NCBI RefSeq assembly: GCF_006974105.1
Contig: NZ_CP036282.1
Span: 3,782,001-3,846,000 of the forward strand
Source of the DNA: Rhodoferax aquaticus
Lineage (GTDB): Bacteria > Pseudomonadota > Gammaproteobacteria > Burkholderiales > Burkholderiaceae_C
DNA: 64,000 bases
Reading direction: 5' to 3'
The notes below the pieces were generated by a model, which was given only the letters and a program-made list of their open reading frames with translations, was not told where the DNA came from and made no database searches. This document shows positions 9,565-18,083 of the stretch, in pieces. Every line of letters begins with the position of its first letter. Position 1 is the first letter of the stretch. Both the position numbers and the translations under genes were made by a program.

Positions 9565-10503
9565 ATGAACACCGTAGAGCACATGCAGATCTTTAGTCGG
9601 GTGGCCGAGTTGGCCAGCTTTACCCAAGCGGCCAGCAGCATGGACCTACCCAAGGCCACGGTGTCCACGGCCATTGCGCAGCTAGAGGCCACGATGGGCA
9701 CGCGCTTGTTGCACCGCACCACGCGCAAGGTGCAACTCACCCACGATGGCCAGGCGTTTTACGAGCGTTGCAAAGATGTGTTGGCCGACCTGGATGAGCT
9801 GCAAACCATGTTTCAGCTCCAAGGCGAGCAGGCTTTGCGTGGGCGTGTCCGCATCGACATGTCGTCAGGCATAGCGCGCCATGCGGTTCTGCCCCAACTG
9901 CCCGCGCTGCTGGCTTTGCACCCCTTGCTGGAACTTGAACTCAGCTGTACAGAGCGGCGGGTGGACATCGTGCGCGAAGGTTTTGACTGCGTGCTGCGCG
10001 CGGGGCCGGTGCAAGACAGCAGCTTGGTAGCACGCCACATGGGTGCCATGCGCATGGTCAACTGCGCCAGCCCGGCCTACCTAAGTCAGCGCGGATTGCC
10101 TGCCACATTGGCAGACTTGGCGAAGCACACGCTGGTGCACTACGCCAACACCTTGGGCAGCAAGCCCGACGGCTTTGAGTACGCTGAGGCACACGGCTTA
10201 CATGCCATTGCCATGCACGGTGCGATCACGGTGAACAATGCGGATGCCTACAGCGCCGCTTGTTTGGCGGGCTTGGGCATCATCCAAGTACCGCACTTGG
10301 GGGTGAAGGCCATGCTAGACCAAGGCCAGCTTGTCGAAATCTTGCCCCAGTACCGCGCCCCCGATATGCCCTTGCATGTGGTCTACGCCAACCGCCGCAA
10401 TGTAGCCAAACGGGTGCGCGTGGTGATGGATTGGCTGGCGGAAGTGCTGCAAGCGCATCTGGAAACACCAGAAACACCCCACGCTAATTCCTCTGCATGG
10501 TAG
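9565..10503 (+). CDS. LysR family transcriptional regulator
   Basis: 312 residues. An N-terminal winged helix-turn-helix (about 1-60: SFTQAASSMDLPKATVSTAI is the HTH) is followed by a LysR substrate-binding domain of the CrgA/DsdC-like subgroup (about 90-300, with the DIVREGFDCVLRAGP segment). The ATG at 9565 is chosen because the canonical LTTR start (MNTVEHMQIFSRVAE) begins here; the open frame extends upstream across the promoter of the SDR gene without protein-like sequence. Divergent partner: SDR at 8664-9458. In this subgroup a neighbouring divergent SDR is a common target (family knowledge). Confidence 0.9.
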   Translation: MNTVEHMQIFSRVAELASFTQAASSMDLPKATVSTAIAQLEATMGTRLLHRTTRKVQLTHDGQAFYERCKDVLADLDELQTMFQLQGEQALRGRVRIDMSSGIARHAVLPQLPALLALHPLLELELSCTERRVDIVREGFDCVLRAGPVQDSSLVARHMGAMRMVNCASPAYLSQRGLPATLADLAKHTLVHYANTLGSKPDGFEYAEAHGLHAIAMHGAITVNNADAYSAACLAGLGIIQVPHLGVKAMLDQGQLVEILPQYRAPDMPLHVVYANRRNVAKRVRVVMDWLAEVLQAHLETPETPHANSSAW

Positions 10504-10538
10504 GCTAGCAGCAAGGACTTTCTTTGTGGGAGCGAACC

Positions 10539-11324
10539 ATGGCAAAACGGTTGGGGACCTTCATCGCAGCGTGGCTATTGGCGTCAGCGCCATGGGCTGT
10601 GGCGCAAAAGCCTGCGCTCAAAATTGCAACAGGGGAGCTGGCGCCGTATGCCACTGAGTCGCGGCCGGACCAAGGTATCGCGCTGAGCATTGTGCGCCGT
10701 AGCTTTGAGCTGGCGGGTTACCAAGTGGAGTACACCTTTTTGCCGTGGTCGCGCGCCTTGGCCGAAACCCGATTAGGCAAATGGGACGCCAGTGCTTACT
10801 GGGGCCACAAGCCGGAACACGAGGCCAGCTTTTTGCTCAGTGACAACGTCCTTACTGAGCAGTGGGTGATGGTGCACCGCAAAGCCATCGCCCTGCAATG
10901 GAACGCGCTGCCCGACCTCAAGCCTTACCGCATGGCCATGATTCAGGACTACACCTACACCCCCCAAATTTGGGCAATGGCCAATGCAGGCGAGCTCAAA
11001 GTGGAGCGGGTGCAAGACGACCGGGCCGCGTTGAAAATGTTGCTCTTAGACCGGGTCGATGTCAGCCCCATGGAGCGCAACGTGGCGTGCGACCTGCTAC
11101 AAAAAAACTTTACACCGGCTGAAGCCAGCCGCCTGTCAGCCCACCCCAAACTCATGACGGACAGCTTTACCACCCACTTGCTGCTACCCAAGGCGCGCAA
11201 CGAAAGCGCAACGCGCTTAGCTGAATTCAATGCCGGCCTGAAAAAGTTGCGGGCATCAGGTGAATACAACAAGCTACTGGCCCAGGTGAACTGCCCCACC
11301 GCTTGGAGCGTTACAACCAAGTAG
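10539..11324 (+). CDS. periplasmic solute-binding protein (SBP_bac_3 fold), orphan
   Basis: 261 residues. The signal peptide MAKRLGTFIAAWLLASAPWA ends around AVAQ. The mature protein reads as an amino-acid-type extracellular binding domain (LKIATGELAPYATESRPDQG, then FLPWSRALAETRLGKWDAS). The ATG at 10539 has GGGAG six bases upstream; a GTG 15 bases earlier is less likely. No permease or ATPase lies nearby. The gene ends 44 bp from the end of a histidine kinase on the other strand. The FLPWSRAL/DASAYWG pattern is shared with the orphan binding protein at 33306-34046 (IQPWSRALLTG). A sensory rather than transport role is possible (inference). Confidence 0.82.
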   Translation: MAKRLGTFIAAWLLASAPWAVAQKPALKIATGELAPYATESRPDQGIALSIVRRSFELAGYQVEYTFLPWSRALAETRLGKWDASAYWGHKPEHEASFLLSDNVLTEQWVMVHRKAIALQWNALPDLKPYRMAMIQDYTYTPQIWAMANAGELKVERVQDDRAALKMLLLDRVDVSPMERNVACDLLQKNFTPAEASRLSAHPKLMTDSFTTHLLLPKARNESATRLAEFNAGLKKLRASGEYNKLLAQVNCPTAWSVTTK

Positions 11325-11368
11325 CCTTAGGCGCTCACGCGCTCACGCGCTTACCCAGTTAAAACGGG

Positions 11369-12967
11369 CTACGCGCGGTCCGGGTGTTCACATGCTGGCT
11401 CAGGCGTCACACTGTTCGGCGCCGTCAAAGGCAAGACCATGACGAAGGTGGTGCCTTGGTTGACCGTGCTTTCCACCCGAATGCTCCCGCCCAGCACCAC
11501 GGTGACCAAGTTGTACACAATGTTCAGCCCCAGGCCACTGCCACCCTGCCCTAGGCGCGTGGTGAAAAAGGGATCAAAGATGCGGTTGAGGTTGGCGGGC
11601 GTGATGCCGCAGCCATTGTCTTGCACGCGCAACTCTACGGCCTGGGGCGCACACGACCGCGCACTGACCGTGACGCGCCCAGCCACGCCCGGCCCAAAGG
11701 CATGCAGCACTGCATTGGCAATGAGGTTGCTGAACACTTGCCCCAAGGGGCCAGGGTAGCTGTCCATATGGATGCCGGTGGGCACATCGGTCAGCAGCTG
11801 ATGGTTGCTGTGCTTGAGTGAAATGCCAATCGTCATCGCGGTTTCCACGACCATGGCATGCAGGTCGAAGACTCTGCGCTGCGCACTGGTGCGGTCTACC
11901 GCCACTTGCTTGAAGCCCCCAATGAGTTCAGCAGCCTGTGCGAGGCTACGCATGAGGATCTCGGTACCTTGCTGGTTATGGCTCACGTAGGTCGAGAGTG
12001 CACCTCGTGTTACCCCTTGGGCAAGGGATGCTTCAAAGCTGTCGCTGGTCTCGCGCAAGGTGCTGGCCACGGTAACGCACACACCAATGGGAGTGTTGAG
12101 CTCATGGGCAACACCTGCGACCAAGGCGCCTAGGGCGGCCAAGCGGTCGGTACGCTGAATTTCGTCTTGGGCATTTTTGAGCGTGGCCATCGCTTGCAGA
12201 AGCTCTTGGTTGGCCGTTTCCAAGGCTTGGGTGCGCTCTTGCACCCTTTGCTCTAGCTCGCTTTGAAAAGCGAACAGCTGCGAGCGCATATGGTCCATGC
12301 CATGCGCCAACGCACCGATCTCATCGTCACGCACGGCTAGCACGGGGCTTGCCAGCTCGCCACCGGCAAGTCGATCGGCATCGCGGTGCAGCTGCCGCAA
12401 GGGGCGCATCAAACGCCCCTCAAACAGCCAAAAAAGCAAAAGGCATGACACCACCAGTTGCACCAAAAGTGCCGCGGCTACCCGCACCAAGGTGTAAAAA
12501 AACTGCTGCTCTACTTGGGCGGTGGTCATGTCGACGGTGATACGGCCAATGGGCAGTCCGTTGCGCACGACTGTGCGCATTTCTTGGATGCGCGAGTCCT
12601 TCGGAACGTTGGGCTTTTCTGCCAGCACAAGGTGCCCCAGTGACGCGTCCTCCACCAGAATGCGCACCACGTCAGGGTTGAGCATGACGGAATTTACAAA
12701 GGCCTGCGCGGCCGGTGCATCCACATACCAAATGGGGTTGGGCATCGTTTGCTCCAGCATGGAGGCATATTGGTGCAACAGGGTTTGGCTGCGTGCCTGG
12801 ATCTCACGCACATAGATTTCACGCGCCAAAAACGGCCCCACGATGAGTGCAGGCAACAAGATGCCTAAGGCAATGCCCACCACGATGGAGCGCTTGAGCG
12901 ACAGCGCTCTTCCCCACGCCCGTAGGCGCGGCGGGCTCTCAGCGTTTAGCATGTCAACCATAGGCAT
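11369..12967 (-). CDS. membrane sensor histidine kinase (HAMP, HELNTP-class)
   Basis: 532 residues. TM1 is at about 26-50 (IVVGIALGILLPALIVGPFLA), a periplasmic sensing region of about 110 residues follows, TM2 is at about 155-180, then HAMP, a coiled coil, and a DHp helix whose H-box is GVAHELNTPIG rather than the commoner HELRTPL. A long insert separates the H-box from the ATPase. The HATPase has N-, G1- (DNGCGI) and G2-box (GQGGSGLGL). No receiver domain or adjacent response regulator is visible. Two other HELNTP kinases lie at 24911 and 28888. Start uncertain: ATGs at 12967, 12961 and 12952, none with a strong ribosome-binding site. Confidence 0.88.
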   Translation of the reverse strand: MPMVDMLNAESPPRLRAWGRALSLKRSIVVGIALGILLPALIVGPFLAREIYVREIQARSQTLLHQYASMLEQTMPNPIWYVDAPAAQAFVNSVMLNPDVVRILVEDASLGHLVLAEKPNVPKDSRIQEMRTVVRNGLPIGRITVDMTTAQVEQQFFYTLVRVAAALLVQLVVSCLLLFWLFEGRLMRPLRQLHRDADRLAGGELASPVLAVRDDEIGALAHGMDHMRSQLFAFQSELEQRVQERTQALETANQELLQAMATLKNAQDEIQRTDRLAALGALVAGVAHELNTPIGVCVTVASTLRETSDSFEASLAQGVTRGALSTYVSHNQQGTEILMRSLAQAAELIGGFKQVAVDRTSAQRRVFDLHAMVVETAMTIGISLKHSNHQLLTDVPTGIHMDSYPGPLGQVFSNLIANAVLHAFGPGVAGRVTVSARSCAPQAVELRVQDNGCGITPANLNRIFDPFFTTRLGQGGSGLGLNIVYNLVTVVLGGSIRVESTVNQGTTFVMVLPLTAPNSVTPEPACEHPDRA

Positions 12968-13149
12968 TCCATAGGGTACTCAGGTGCGCATTCGGCCTGT
13001 ACAGCGGACTTTCAGTATCCCATTGTTCCTAGCTGCTTGCCTAGCCCTGGACCCTAGCCCCATGGTGAATAGGGATGCGTCCACTTGCACGTTACGATAA
13101 AGGCCATTTGCCGCCTGAACTTCGCCACCGACCTCCGCCCCATCGCACC

Positions 13150-14232
13150 ATGAACCACCACGCACTACCGACTTGGACCATTGCCGCTCCTCTTGTTGCG
13201 GCCCTGTTGCTCGCTCTGAGCCTGATGGGGTTCTCCGGGGGCCTGTGGTTTACCGTTTTGGCCCTTGCACTGATGGCGACGGTCTTTGCCGCTGTGCACC
13301 ATGCAGAAGTGGTGGCCCACAAGGTGGGCGAGCCCTATGGCACCTTGGTGCTGGCGCTGGCCATTACTGTGATTGAGGTAGCGCTCATTGTGTCGCTCAT
13401 GCTCAGCGGTGGGCCAGCCACGGCGGCGTTGGCGCGTGACACGGTGTTTGCAGCCGTCATGCTGATACTTAACGGCATCGTGGGCTTGTGCTTGTTGGTG
13501 GGCGGCAGCCGTTACCGGGAGCAAAGCTTTGGCCTCTATGGGGTCAGCGCTTCACTGACCACGCTGGCGGCCATTGCGGTGTTGGTGCTGGTCTTGCCAA
13601 ACTACACCACCAGCAGCCCGGGCGCGACCTACAGCAGCAGCCAACTCATTTTTGTGGCCATCGTGTCTTTGGTGCTGTACGGCACTTTTGTCCTGGTGCA
13701 GACCGTGCGCCACCGCGACTATTTTTTACCCGCCAATGCGCCTGCTGACCACGAAGCCCATGCCCAGCCCCCAACCCACGCGCAAGCGGCGGTGAGTGCG
13801 GGCTTGCTGGTTTTGGCGTTGGTGGCCGTGGTGCTGCTGGCCAAAAGCTTGGCCCCCACGATTGAATCTTTGGTTGCACAAGCGGGTGCTCCCAAGGCTT
13901 TGGTGGGCATCATCATTGCGGCGTTGGTCTTACTACCTGAAGGAGTGGCGGCCTACCGTGCCGCGCGCGCTGACCGTTTGCAGACCAGTTTGAACTTGGC
14001 GCTAGGTTCGGCGTTGGCCAGCATCGGCCTGACCATCCCTGCGGTGGCCGCCGTTTCAGTCGCTACGGGCTGGACCCTGACCTTGGGCTTGGATATCAAG
14101 TCAACCGTGTTGCTGTTGCTATCACTGTTTGTGTGCACCTTATCACTCAGCACAGGGCGCACCACCGTGCTGCAAGGCACCGTGCACCTCGTTCTGCTAG
14201 CGACCTACTTGTTCACGACCATAGTTCCCTAA
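13150..14232 (+). CDS. chaA: ChaA-like calcium/sodium:proton antiporter
   Basis: 360 residues, an inner-membrane protein with about eleven hydrophobic segments. It belongs to the Ca2+/cation antiporter family: two homologous halves each carry an acidic ion-binding helix, EPYGTLVLALAITVIEVALI (about 60-80) and LLPEGVAAYRAARADRLQTS (about 265-285), followed by LNLALGSALASIGLTIP. A hydrophilic loop near 190-205 divides the halves. The ATG at 13150 is preferred; the frame is open upstream to 13075 but that part is not membrane-like. It stands alone between a kinase on the other strand and an esterase on the other strand. In E. coli ChaA exports Na+, Ca2+ and K+; the ion here is not determined. 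Confidence 0.88.
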   Translation: MNHHALPTWTIAAPLVAALLLALSLMGFSGGLWFTVLALALMATVFAAVHHAEVVAHKVGEPYGTLVLALAITVIEVALIVSLMLSGGPATAALARDTVFAAVMLILNGIVGLCLLVGGSRYREQSFGLYGVSASLTTLAAIAVLVLVLPNYTTSSPGATYSSSQLIFVAIVSLVLYGTFVLVQTVRHRDYFLPANAPADHEAHAQPPTHAQAAVSAGLLVLALVAVVLLAKSLAPTIESLVAQAGAPKALVGIIIAALVLLPEGVAAYRAARADRLQTSLNLALGSALASIGLTIPAVAAVSVATGWTLTLGLDIKSTVLLLLSLFVCTLSLSTGRTTVLQGTVHLVLLATYLFTTIVP

Positions 14233-14304
14233 TTCCAAGGCCACTTTGGGGCTGGAGCGCCCACCGCCATTGCTCTCGCAGGTTCTTTTTTCGAAGCAAC
14301 CCAG

Positions 14305-15360
14305 TTAAGGCGCTGCCAACCACTGCGCGAGCTCGGGACTTAGGCTGGCCATAAACTGCTCTACGGCGGTCGTGTACACCCCTGGAACCCCAAGCTGCGC
14401 ATTGATTTCAATGTGCGACAGCGCTTGCGGCAAAACCTGCACCCGGCTGCCTACTTGGGCGCCACGCTGAGCCAAAGCTCGGGCCTGCACACACGAATCT
14501 GCTCGCTCTGAGGAACACACCGCCAATATCGGCAAGGAGTGAGCCGTTAACAGCTGGGTGGGCGAAACGCTCGCCCAGTAGGCGGGGTCTGTACCAAATG
14601 CAGGGTCGTACAGCCCCATGTGCTTGACCTGCATGATGCGAGTCACATCCATGGCCGCACTGTCAAGGGCCACCGTGCCTAACCACGGCGTTGCACCCAA
14701 GTCTTGGGCCAAACGCGGATATGCCGCCAACAGTGCCACAAGGTGGGCACCTGCGGAATGGCCCATCAGCACCACCGACTGGGGGTTGCCGCCCCAACTG
14801 GGGGCATGTGTCTGAACATAAGCCAGCGCACGGGCCACGTCGTGGGCTTGCTGCAAAGGGTCAGTCTGCGGCAGCAATCGGTTGTTAATCGAGACCAGCA
14901 CAAAGCCCTTGCCCACCCAGCGCGTCACCTTGTTTTCAACCACTTGGCTATGGCGCTTGTCCCCTATACGCCAAGCCCCACCATGCACCATCAGAATCAC
15001 AGGGGCAACGGGTGAGCCCACCTTGGCGCTCGCTGGCATGTACACATCCAAGCGCTGCTTTGCGTCTGTGCCATAGGCCAAGTCATGGAGCACCTTGCCC
15101 TTGGTCAGCGCTACCTTTGCGCTGGCACCATACGGGTCTTGCACGACTTGTTCAGGCCCCTGGGCCTGCTCCTTCATGGCACGTCGCTCTTGCAAACGGT
15201 CCCACAGTGGCCCTGATTGCGCCACCTGCGGCAGCACCGACAGGCTGACCCACAAAGCGCCAGTGAGCAAGCGATTGCGAACGCGAGGTTGCAAATATCG
15301 GGGTGCGGCCACAGGCCGCAGCAAAGGAATAGGCCTAGAGAAAGGCCGCACAGTGCGCAT
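14305..15360 (-). CDS. exported alpha/beta hydrolase, BD-FAE/esterase type
   Basis: 351 residues with the ATG at 15360, which has CAGGA about eight bases upstream. An N-terminal basic stretch is followed by a hydrophobic signal-like segment (LLTGALWVSLSVLPQVAQS, about 31-50). The hydrolase domain (about 100-345) starts with LDVYMPASA and the oxyanion motif VHGGAWRIGD, then the nucleophile elbow LMGHSAGAHLVAL; the catalytic His is in SHIEINA near the end. This is the kynurenine-formamidase/BD-FAE/carboxylesterase branch. The substrate is unknown. An upstream ATG at 15453 is possible but would read through the shared promoter region of the polyol operon. Confidence 0.85.
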   Translation of the reverse strand: MRTVRPFSRPIPLLRPVAAPRYLQPRVRNRLLTGALWVSLSVLPQVAQSGPLWDRLQERRAMKEQAQGPEQVVQDPYGASAKVALTKGKVLHDLAYGTDAKQRLDVYMPASAKVGSPVAPVILMVHGGAWRIGDKRHSQVVENKVTRWVGKGFVLVSINNRLLPQTDPLQQAHDVARALAYVQTHAPSWGGNPQSVVLMGHSAGAHLVALLAAYPRLAQDLGATPWLGTVALDSAAMDVTRIMQVKHMGLYDPAFGTDPAYWASVSPTQLLTAHSLPILAVCSSERADSCVQARALAQRGAQVGSRVQVLPQALSHIEINAQLGVPGVYTTAVEQFMASLSPELAQWLAAP

Positions 15361-15667
15361 ACAAGAGTCCTGATGACAGAGCATGTAAAGAAAACACTGT
15401 ACCCATCGTGGTACAGGACGCGAGTACAAAAAATGTAACAAAACCGCAGCCATGTAAAGACCTCAAAGCATGTCCTAACACGCATGAGACCAGTACTAAA
15501 TTGACACAAATAGGTGTAAACACTGCAATGGGTATGAAATTAAATACCAGAAGACTCGATCTTTGTACCATTTCAGAACATGGATACCAGTATCGTTCAT
15601 GGGGTCGGTGCTAGCTGCAGACAAGCATTGAATAGCGCAACCCATCCAACAACAAGGAGACATTTCC
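15361..15667. promoter_or_regulatory. divergent control region of the polyol operon, with candidate AraC half-sites
   Basis: This 307-bp gap separates the esterase (minus) from the polyol binding-protein gene (plus). TACCA occurs in the same orientation at 15545-15549, 15566-15570 and 15585-15589, that is at 21- and 19-bp steps. That spacing fits half-sites of an AraC-type activator such as the one encoded at 22393. The first and third are longer, identical ATACCAG sites. An inverted GGTAT...ATACC pair overlaps the first. A good AAGGAG ribosome-binding site precedes the ATG at 15668. The sites are candidates only. Confidence 0.4.
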
Positions 15668-16981
15668 ATGAAACTGACGACCCGTCTTAGCCTGAGCGCT
15701 GCTCTGGTGATGAGCTTGTGCGGCGCATCGCACGCAGAAACTGAACTCGTTGTAGCCACCGTGAACAACGGCCACATGATCGAAATGCAGAAGCTCAGCA
15801 AGAACTTCGAGCAGGCCAACCCCGACATCAAACTCAAGTGGGTGACCCTGGAAGAAGGCGTGCTGCGCCAGCGCGTGACCACCGACATCGCCACCAAGGG
15901 CGGCCAGTTTGACGTAATGACCATCGGCATGTACGAAACCCCGATCTGGGGCAAAAAAGGCTGGCTGCAGGAACTGAAGACCGACGCCAAGTACGACGCG
16001 GACGACATCCTGCCCGCCATGCGCAATGGCTTGTCAGTGGACGGCAAGATGTTTGCGGTGCCCTTCTACGGTGAATCCTCCATGCTGATGTACCGCAAGG
16101 ACTTGGCTGACAAGGCCGGCATCAAAGTGGCTGACAAGCCCACCTGGACCGACATCAAGGCCCTGGCTGCCAAGATCCATGACCCCAAGAACGGCGTGTA
16201 CGGTATCTGCCTGCGCGGCAAACCGGGCTGGGGCGACAACATGGCCTTCTTGACCACTTTGGTCAACACCAATGGCGGCCAATGGTTCGACACAAGCTGG
16301 AAGCCCCAGCTGGAAAGCCAGCCCTGGAAGGACTCCATCAACTTCTACGTGGACCTTCTGAAGAACTACGGCCCTCCCGGCTCGTCTGCCAACAGCTTCA
16401 ACGAAATCCTGGCGCTGTACAACGAAGGCAAGTGCGGCATGTGGATTGACGCGACCATTGCAGCGTCTTTCATCACCGACCCCAAGCAGTCCAAAGTGGC
16501 GGACAAGGTGGCATTTGCACAGGCACCCACCGCTGTGACCCCCAAGGGTGCCAACTGGTTGTGGGCATGGGCACTGGCCATTCCATCGGGCTCCAAGAAA
16601 GTGGACGCAGCCAGCAAGTTTGTGACCTGGGCAACCTCCAAGGAATACATCGAGCTTGTGGCCAAGACCAACGGCTGGGCCCACGTGCCTACCGGCACCC
16701 GCAAGAGCACCTACGCCAACCCTGAGTTCCAGAAGGCTGCCAAGTTTGCAGCGGCTGAAAAAGCAGCCATCGACTCTGCCAACCCGAGCGACAGCACCTT
16801 GCCCAAGAGCCCGTATGTCGGAGTGCAGTTTGCAGCGATTCCTGAGTTCCAGGCCATCGGCGCCACCGTGGGTCAGGAAATGAGTGCAGCACTGGCCGGC
16901 AAGAAGTCGGTAGACGCAGCCTTGAAGGCCTCTCAAGTCGCAGCAGAGCGCGAAATGAAGAAGGCCGGCTACTACAAGTAA
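15668..16981 (+). CDS. smoE: polyol ABC transporter substrate-binding protein (SmoE-like)
   Basis: 437 residues. The signal peptide (1-23, ending ASHA) is followed by a family-1 extracellular sugar-binding protein (VATVNNGHMIEMQKLSKNFE, then the QFDVMTIGMYETPIWGKKGW region). It resembles the sorbitol/mannitol-binding proteins of Rhodobacter (SmoE) and Burkholderiales. In the periplasm it would deliver polyol to the permease pair encoded next. The start is firm: AAGGAGAC stands a few bases upstream and the signal peptide begins at once. It is the first gene of the operon; a hairpin directly after it probably keeps its expression above that of the membrane subunits. The exact polyol is not determined from sequence. 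Confidence 0.92.
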   Translation: MKLTTRLSLSAALVMSLCGASHAETELVVATVNNGHMIEMQKLSKNFEQANPDIKLKWVTLEEGVLRQRVTTDIATKGGQFDVMTIGMYETPIWGKKGWLQELKTDAKYDADDILPAMRNGLSVDGKMFAVPFYGESSMLMYRKDLADKAGIKVADKPTWTDIKALAAKIHDPKNGVYGICLRGKPGWGDNMAFLTTLVNTNGGQWFDTSWKPQLESQPWKDSINFYVDLLKNYGPPGSSANSFNEILALYNEGKCGMWIDATIAASFITDPKQSKVADKVAFAQAPTAVTPKGANWLWAWALAIPSGSKKVDAASKFVTWATSKEYIELVAKTNGWAHVPTGTRKSTYANPEFQKAAKFAAAEKAAIDSANPSDSTLPKSPYVGVQFAAIPEFQAIGATVGQEMSAALAGKKSVDAALKASQVAAEREMKKAGYYK

Positions 16982-17007
16982 GCATCTCTCCCGGTAAGTT
17001 GACTTCA

Positions 17008-17036
17008 GGCGCGCGGGGGAACCTGCGCGCCCTTTT
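17008..17036 (+). terminator. intercistronic hairpin, attenuating terminator after smoE
   Basis: GGCGCGC (17008-17014) pairs with GCGCGCC (17025-17031) around a ten-base loop, and CTTTTA follows. It sits in the 120-bp gap between smoE and smoF. A leaky terminator or 3' stabilising hairpin at this place is common where a binding protein is made in excess over its permeases. Confidence 0.6.
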
Positions 17037-17101
17037 ATGTCACGTTTTCCGCCGCACTCCATGCCCCTTCGGGCCGGCGACGCTCAGTGAGAGACATCTT
17101 C

Positions 17102-17962
17102 ATGAACCGATTTATTCCCCGCGCCCTGATGGCGCCGGCAGTGGTCACCCTCTTCTTGTGGATGATCGTGCCCTTGGTGATGACCATTTACTTCTCGGTC
17201 ATCCGCTACAACCTGATGCAGCCCGACCAGAGCGGCTTCATCGGACTGGAGAACTTTGAATACTTCGTGACCGACCCTTCGTTTGGCACGGCAGTGATGA
17301 ACACCCTGCTGCTGCTCGGCAGCGTGATCCTGATCACGGTGGTGTTGGGTACTTTGATTGCGCTGCTGATCGACGAGCCTTTTCCCGGCCGTGGTCTGGT
17401 CCGCATCCTGCTGATTTCACCGTTCTTCGTCATGCCCACCGTGAATGCCCTGCTGTGGAAGCACATGATGATGAACCCCATCTACGGCGTGCTGGCGCAG
17501 GTGTGGATCTTCTTCGGCGGCACCCCGGTGGACTGGTTGACTGACTTCCCGCTGTTCAGCGTGATCATCATCGTCTCTTGGCAGTGGCTGCCATTTGCGA
17601 CGCTCATTTTCATTACCTCCTTGCAGAGCATGAACCGCGAGCAGTTGGAAGCCTCCCGCATGGACGGCGCCAATTACCTGCAGCAACTGCGCTACCTCTA
17701 TCTGCCCCACATGGCGCGCTCGGTGGCGGTGGTGGTGATGATCGAGATGATCTTCCTGCTCAGCGTGTTTGCCGAGATCTACACCACCACCGGTGGTGGC
17801 CCGGGCGACGCGAGCACCAACGTGGCCTTCCTGATCTTCAAGCAGGCGCTCCTGAATTTCGATGCCGGTGTGGCTTCCGCGGGTGCGCTGTTCGCCGTGG
17901 TCCTGGCCAATATCGCCGCCGTCTTCCTGATCCGCATGGTCGGCAAGAACCTGGACAAGTAG
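17102..17962 (+). CDS. smoF: polyol ABC transporter permease 1 (SmoF-like)
   Basis: 286 residues with six hydrophobic segments, an MalF-type binding-protein-dependent permease. The EAA loop that contacts the ATPase is read near residues 183-205 (MNREQLEASRMDGANYLQQL), ending in LPHMARSV. The protein sits in the inner membrane with the product of 18084 as partner. The ATG at 17102 is preferred over a GTG at 17087 because GAGAG lies about nine bases upstream and the N-terminus MNRFIPRALMAPA is typical. The gene is separated from the next by 121 bp that hold a two-hairpin repeat. Confidence 0.92.
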   Translation: MNRFIPRALMAPAVVTLFLWMIVPLVMTIYFSVIRYNLMQPDQSGFIGLENFEYFVTDPSFGTAVMNTLLLLGSVILITVVLGTLIALLIDEPFPGRGLVRILLISPFFVMPTVNALLWKHMMMNPIYGVLAQVWIFFGGTPVDWLTDFPLFSVIIIVSWQWLPFATLIFITSLQSMNREQLEASRMDGANYLQQLRYLYLPHMARSVAVVVMIEMIFLLSVFAEIYTTTGGGPGDASTNVAFLIFKQALLNFDAGVASAGALFAVVLANIAAVFLIRMVGKNLDK

Positions 17963-17993
17963 TTATGAACCACCCCTGTCTTGCTTCGCTCGT

Positions 17994-18045
17994 CCCCCTC
18001 AAGGGGGCGGCTCTGGTGGCCCGGCAAAGCCGGTTCCACGGAGCC
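17994..18045 (+). repeat. two-hairpin intergenic element, copy A
   Basis: Hairpin one is CCCCCTCAAGGGGG (17994-18007). Hairpin two runs from GGCTC (18009) to GAGCC (18041-18045) through nested GGTGG/CCACG and CGGC/GCCG pairs. A second element with the same architecture but different stem bases lies at 18951-19003, so pairing rather than sequence is conserved. It occupies most of the gap between the two permease genes. Function unknown; it could stabilise mRNA or terminate weakly. Confidence 0.6.
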
Positions 18046-18083
18046 CTCGTTCGCTCCCCCTCAGACGCCATGGAGTCCTTCGC

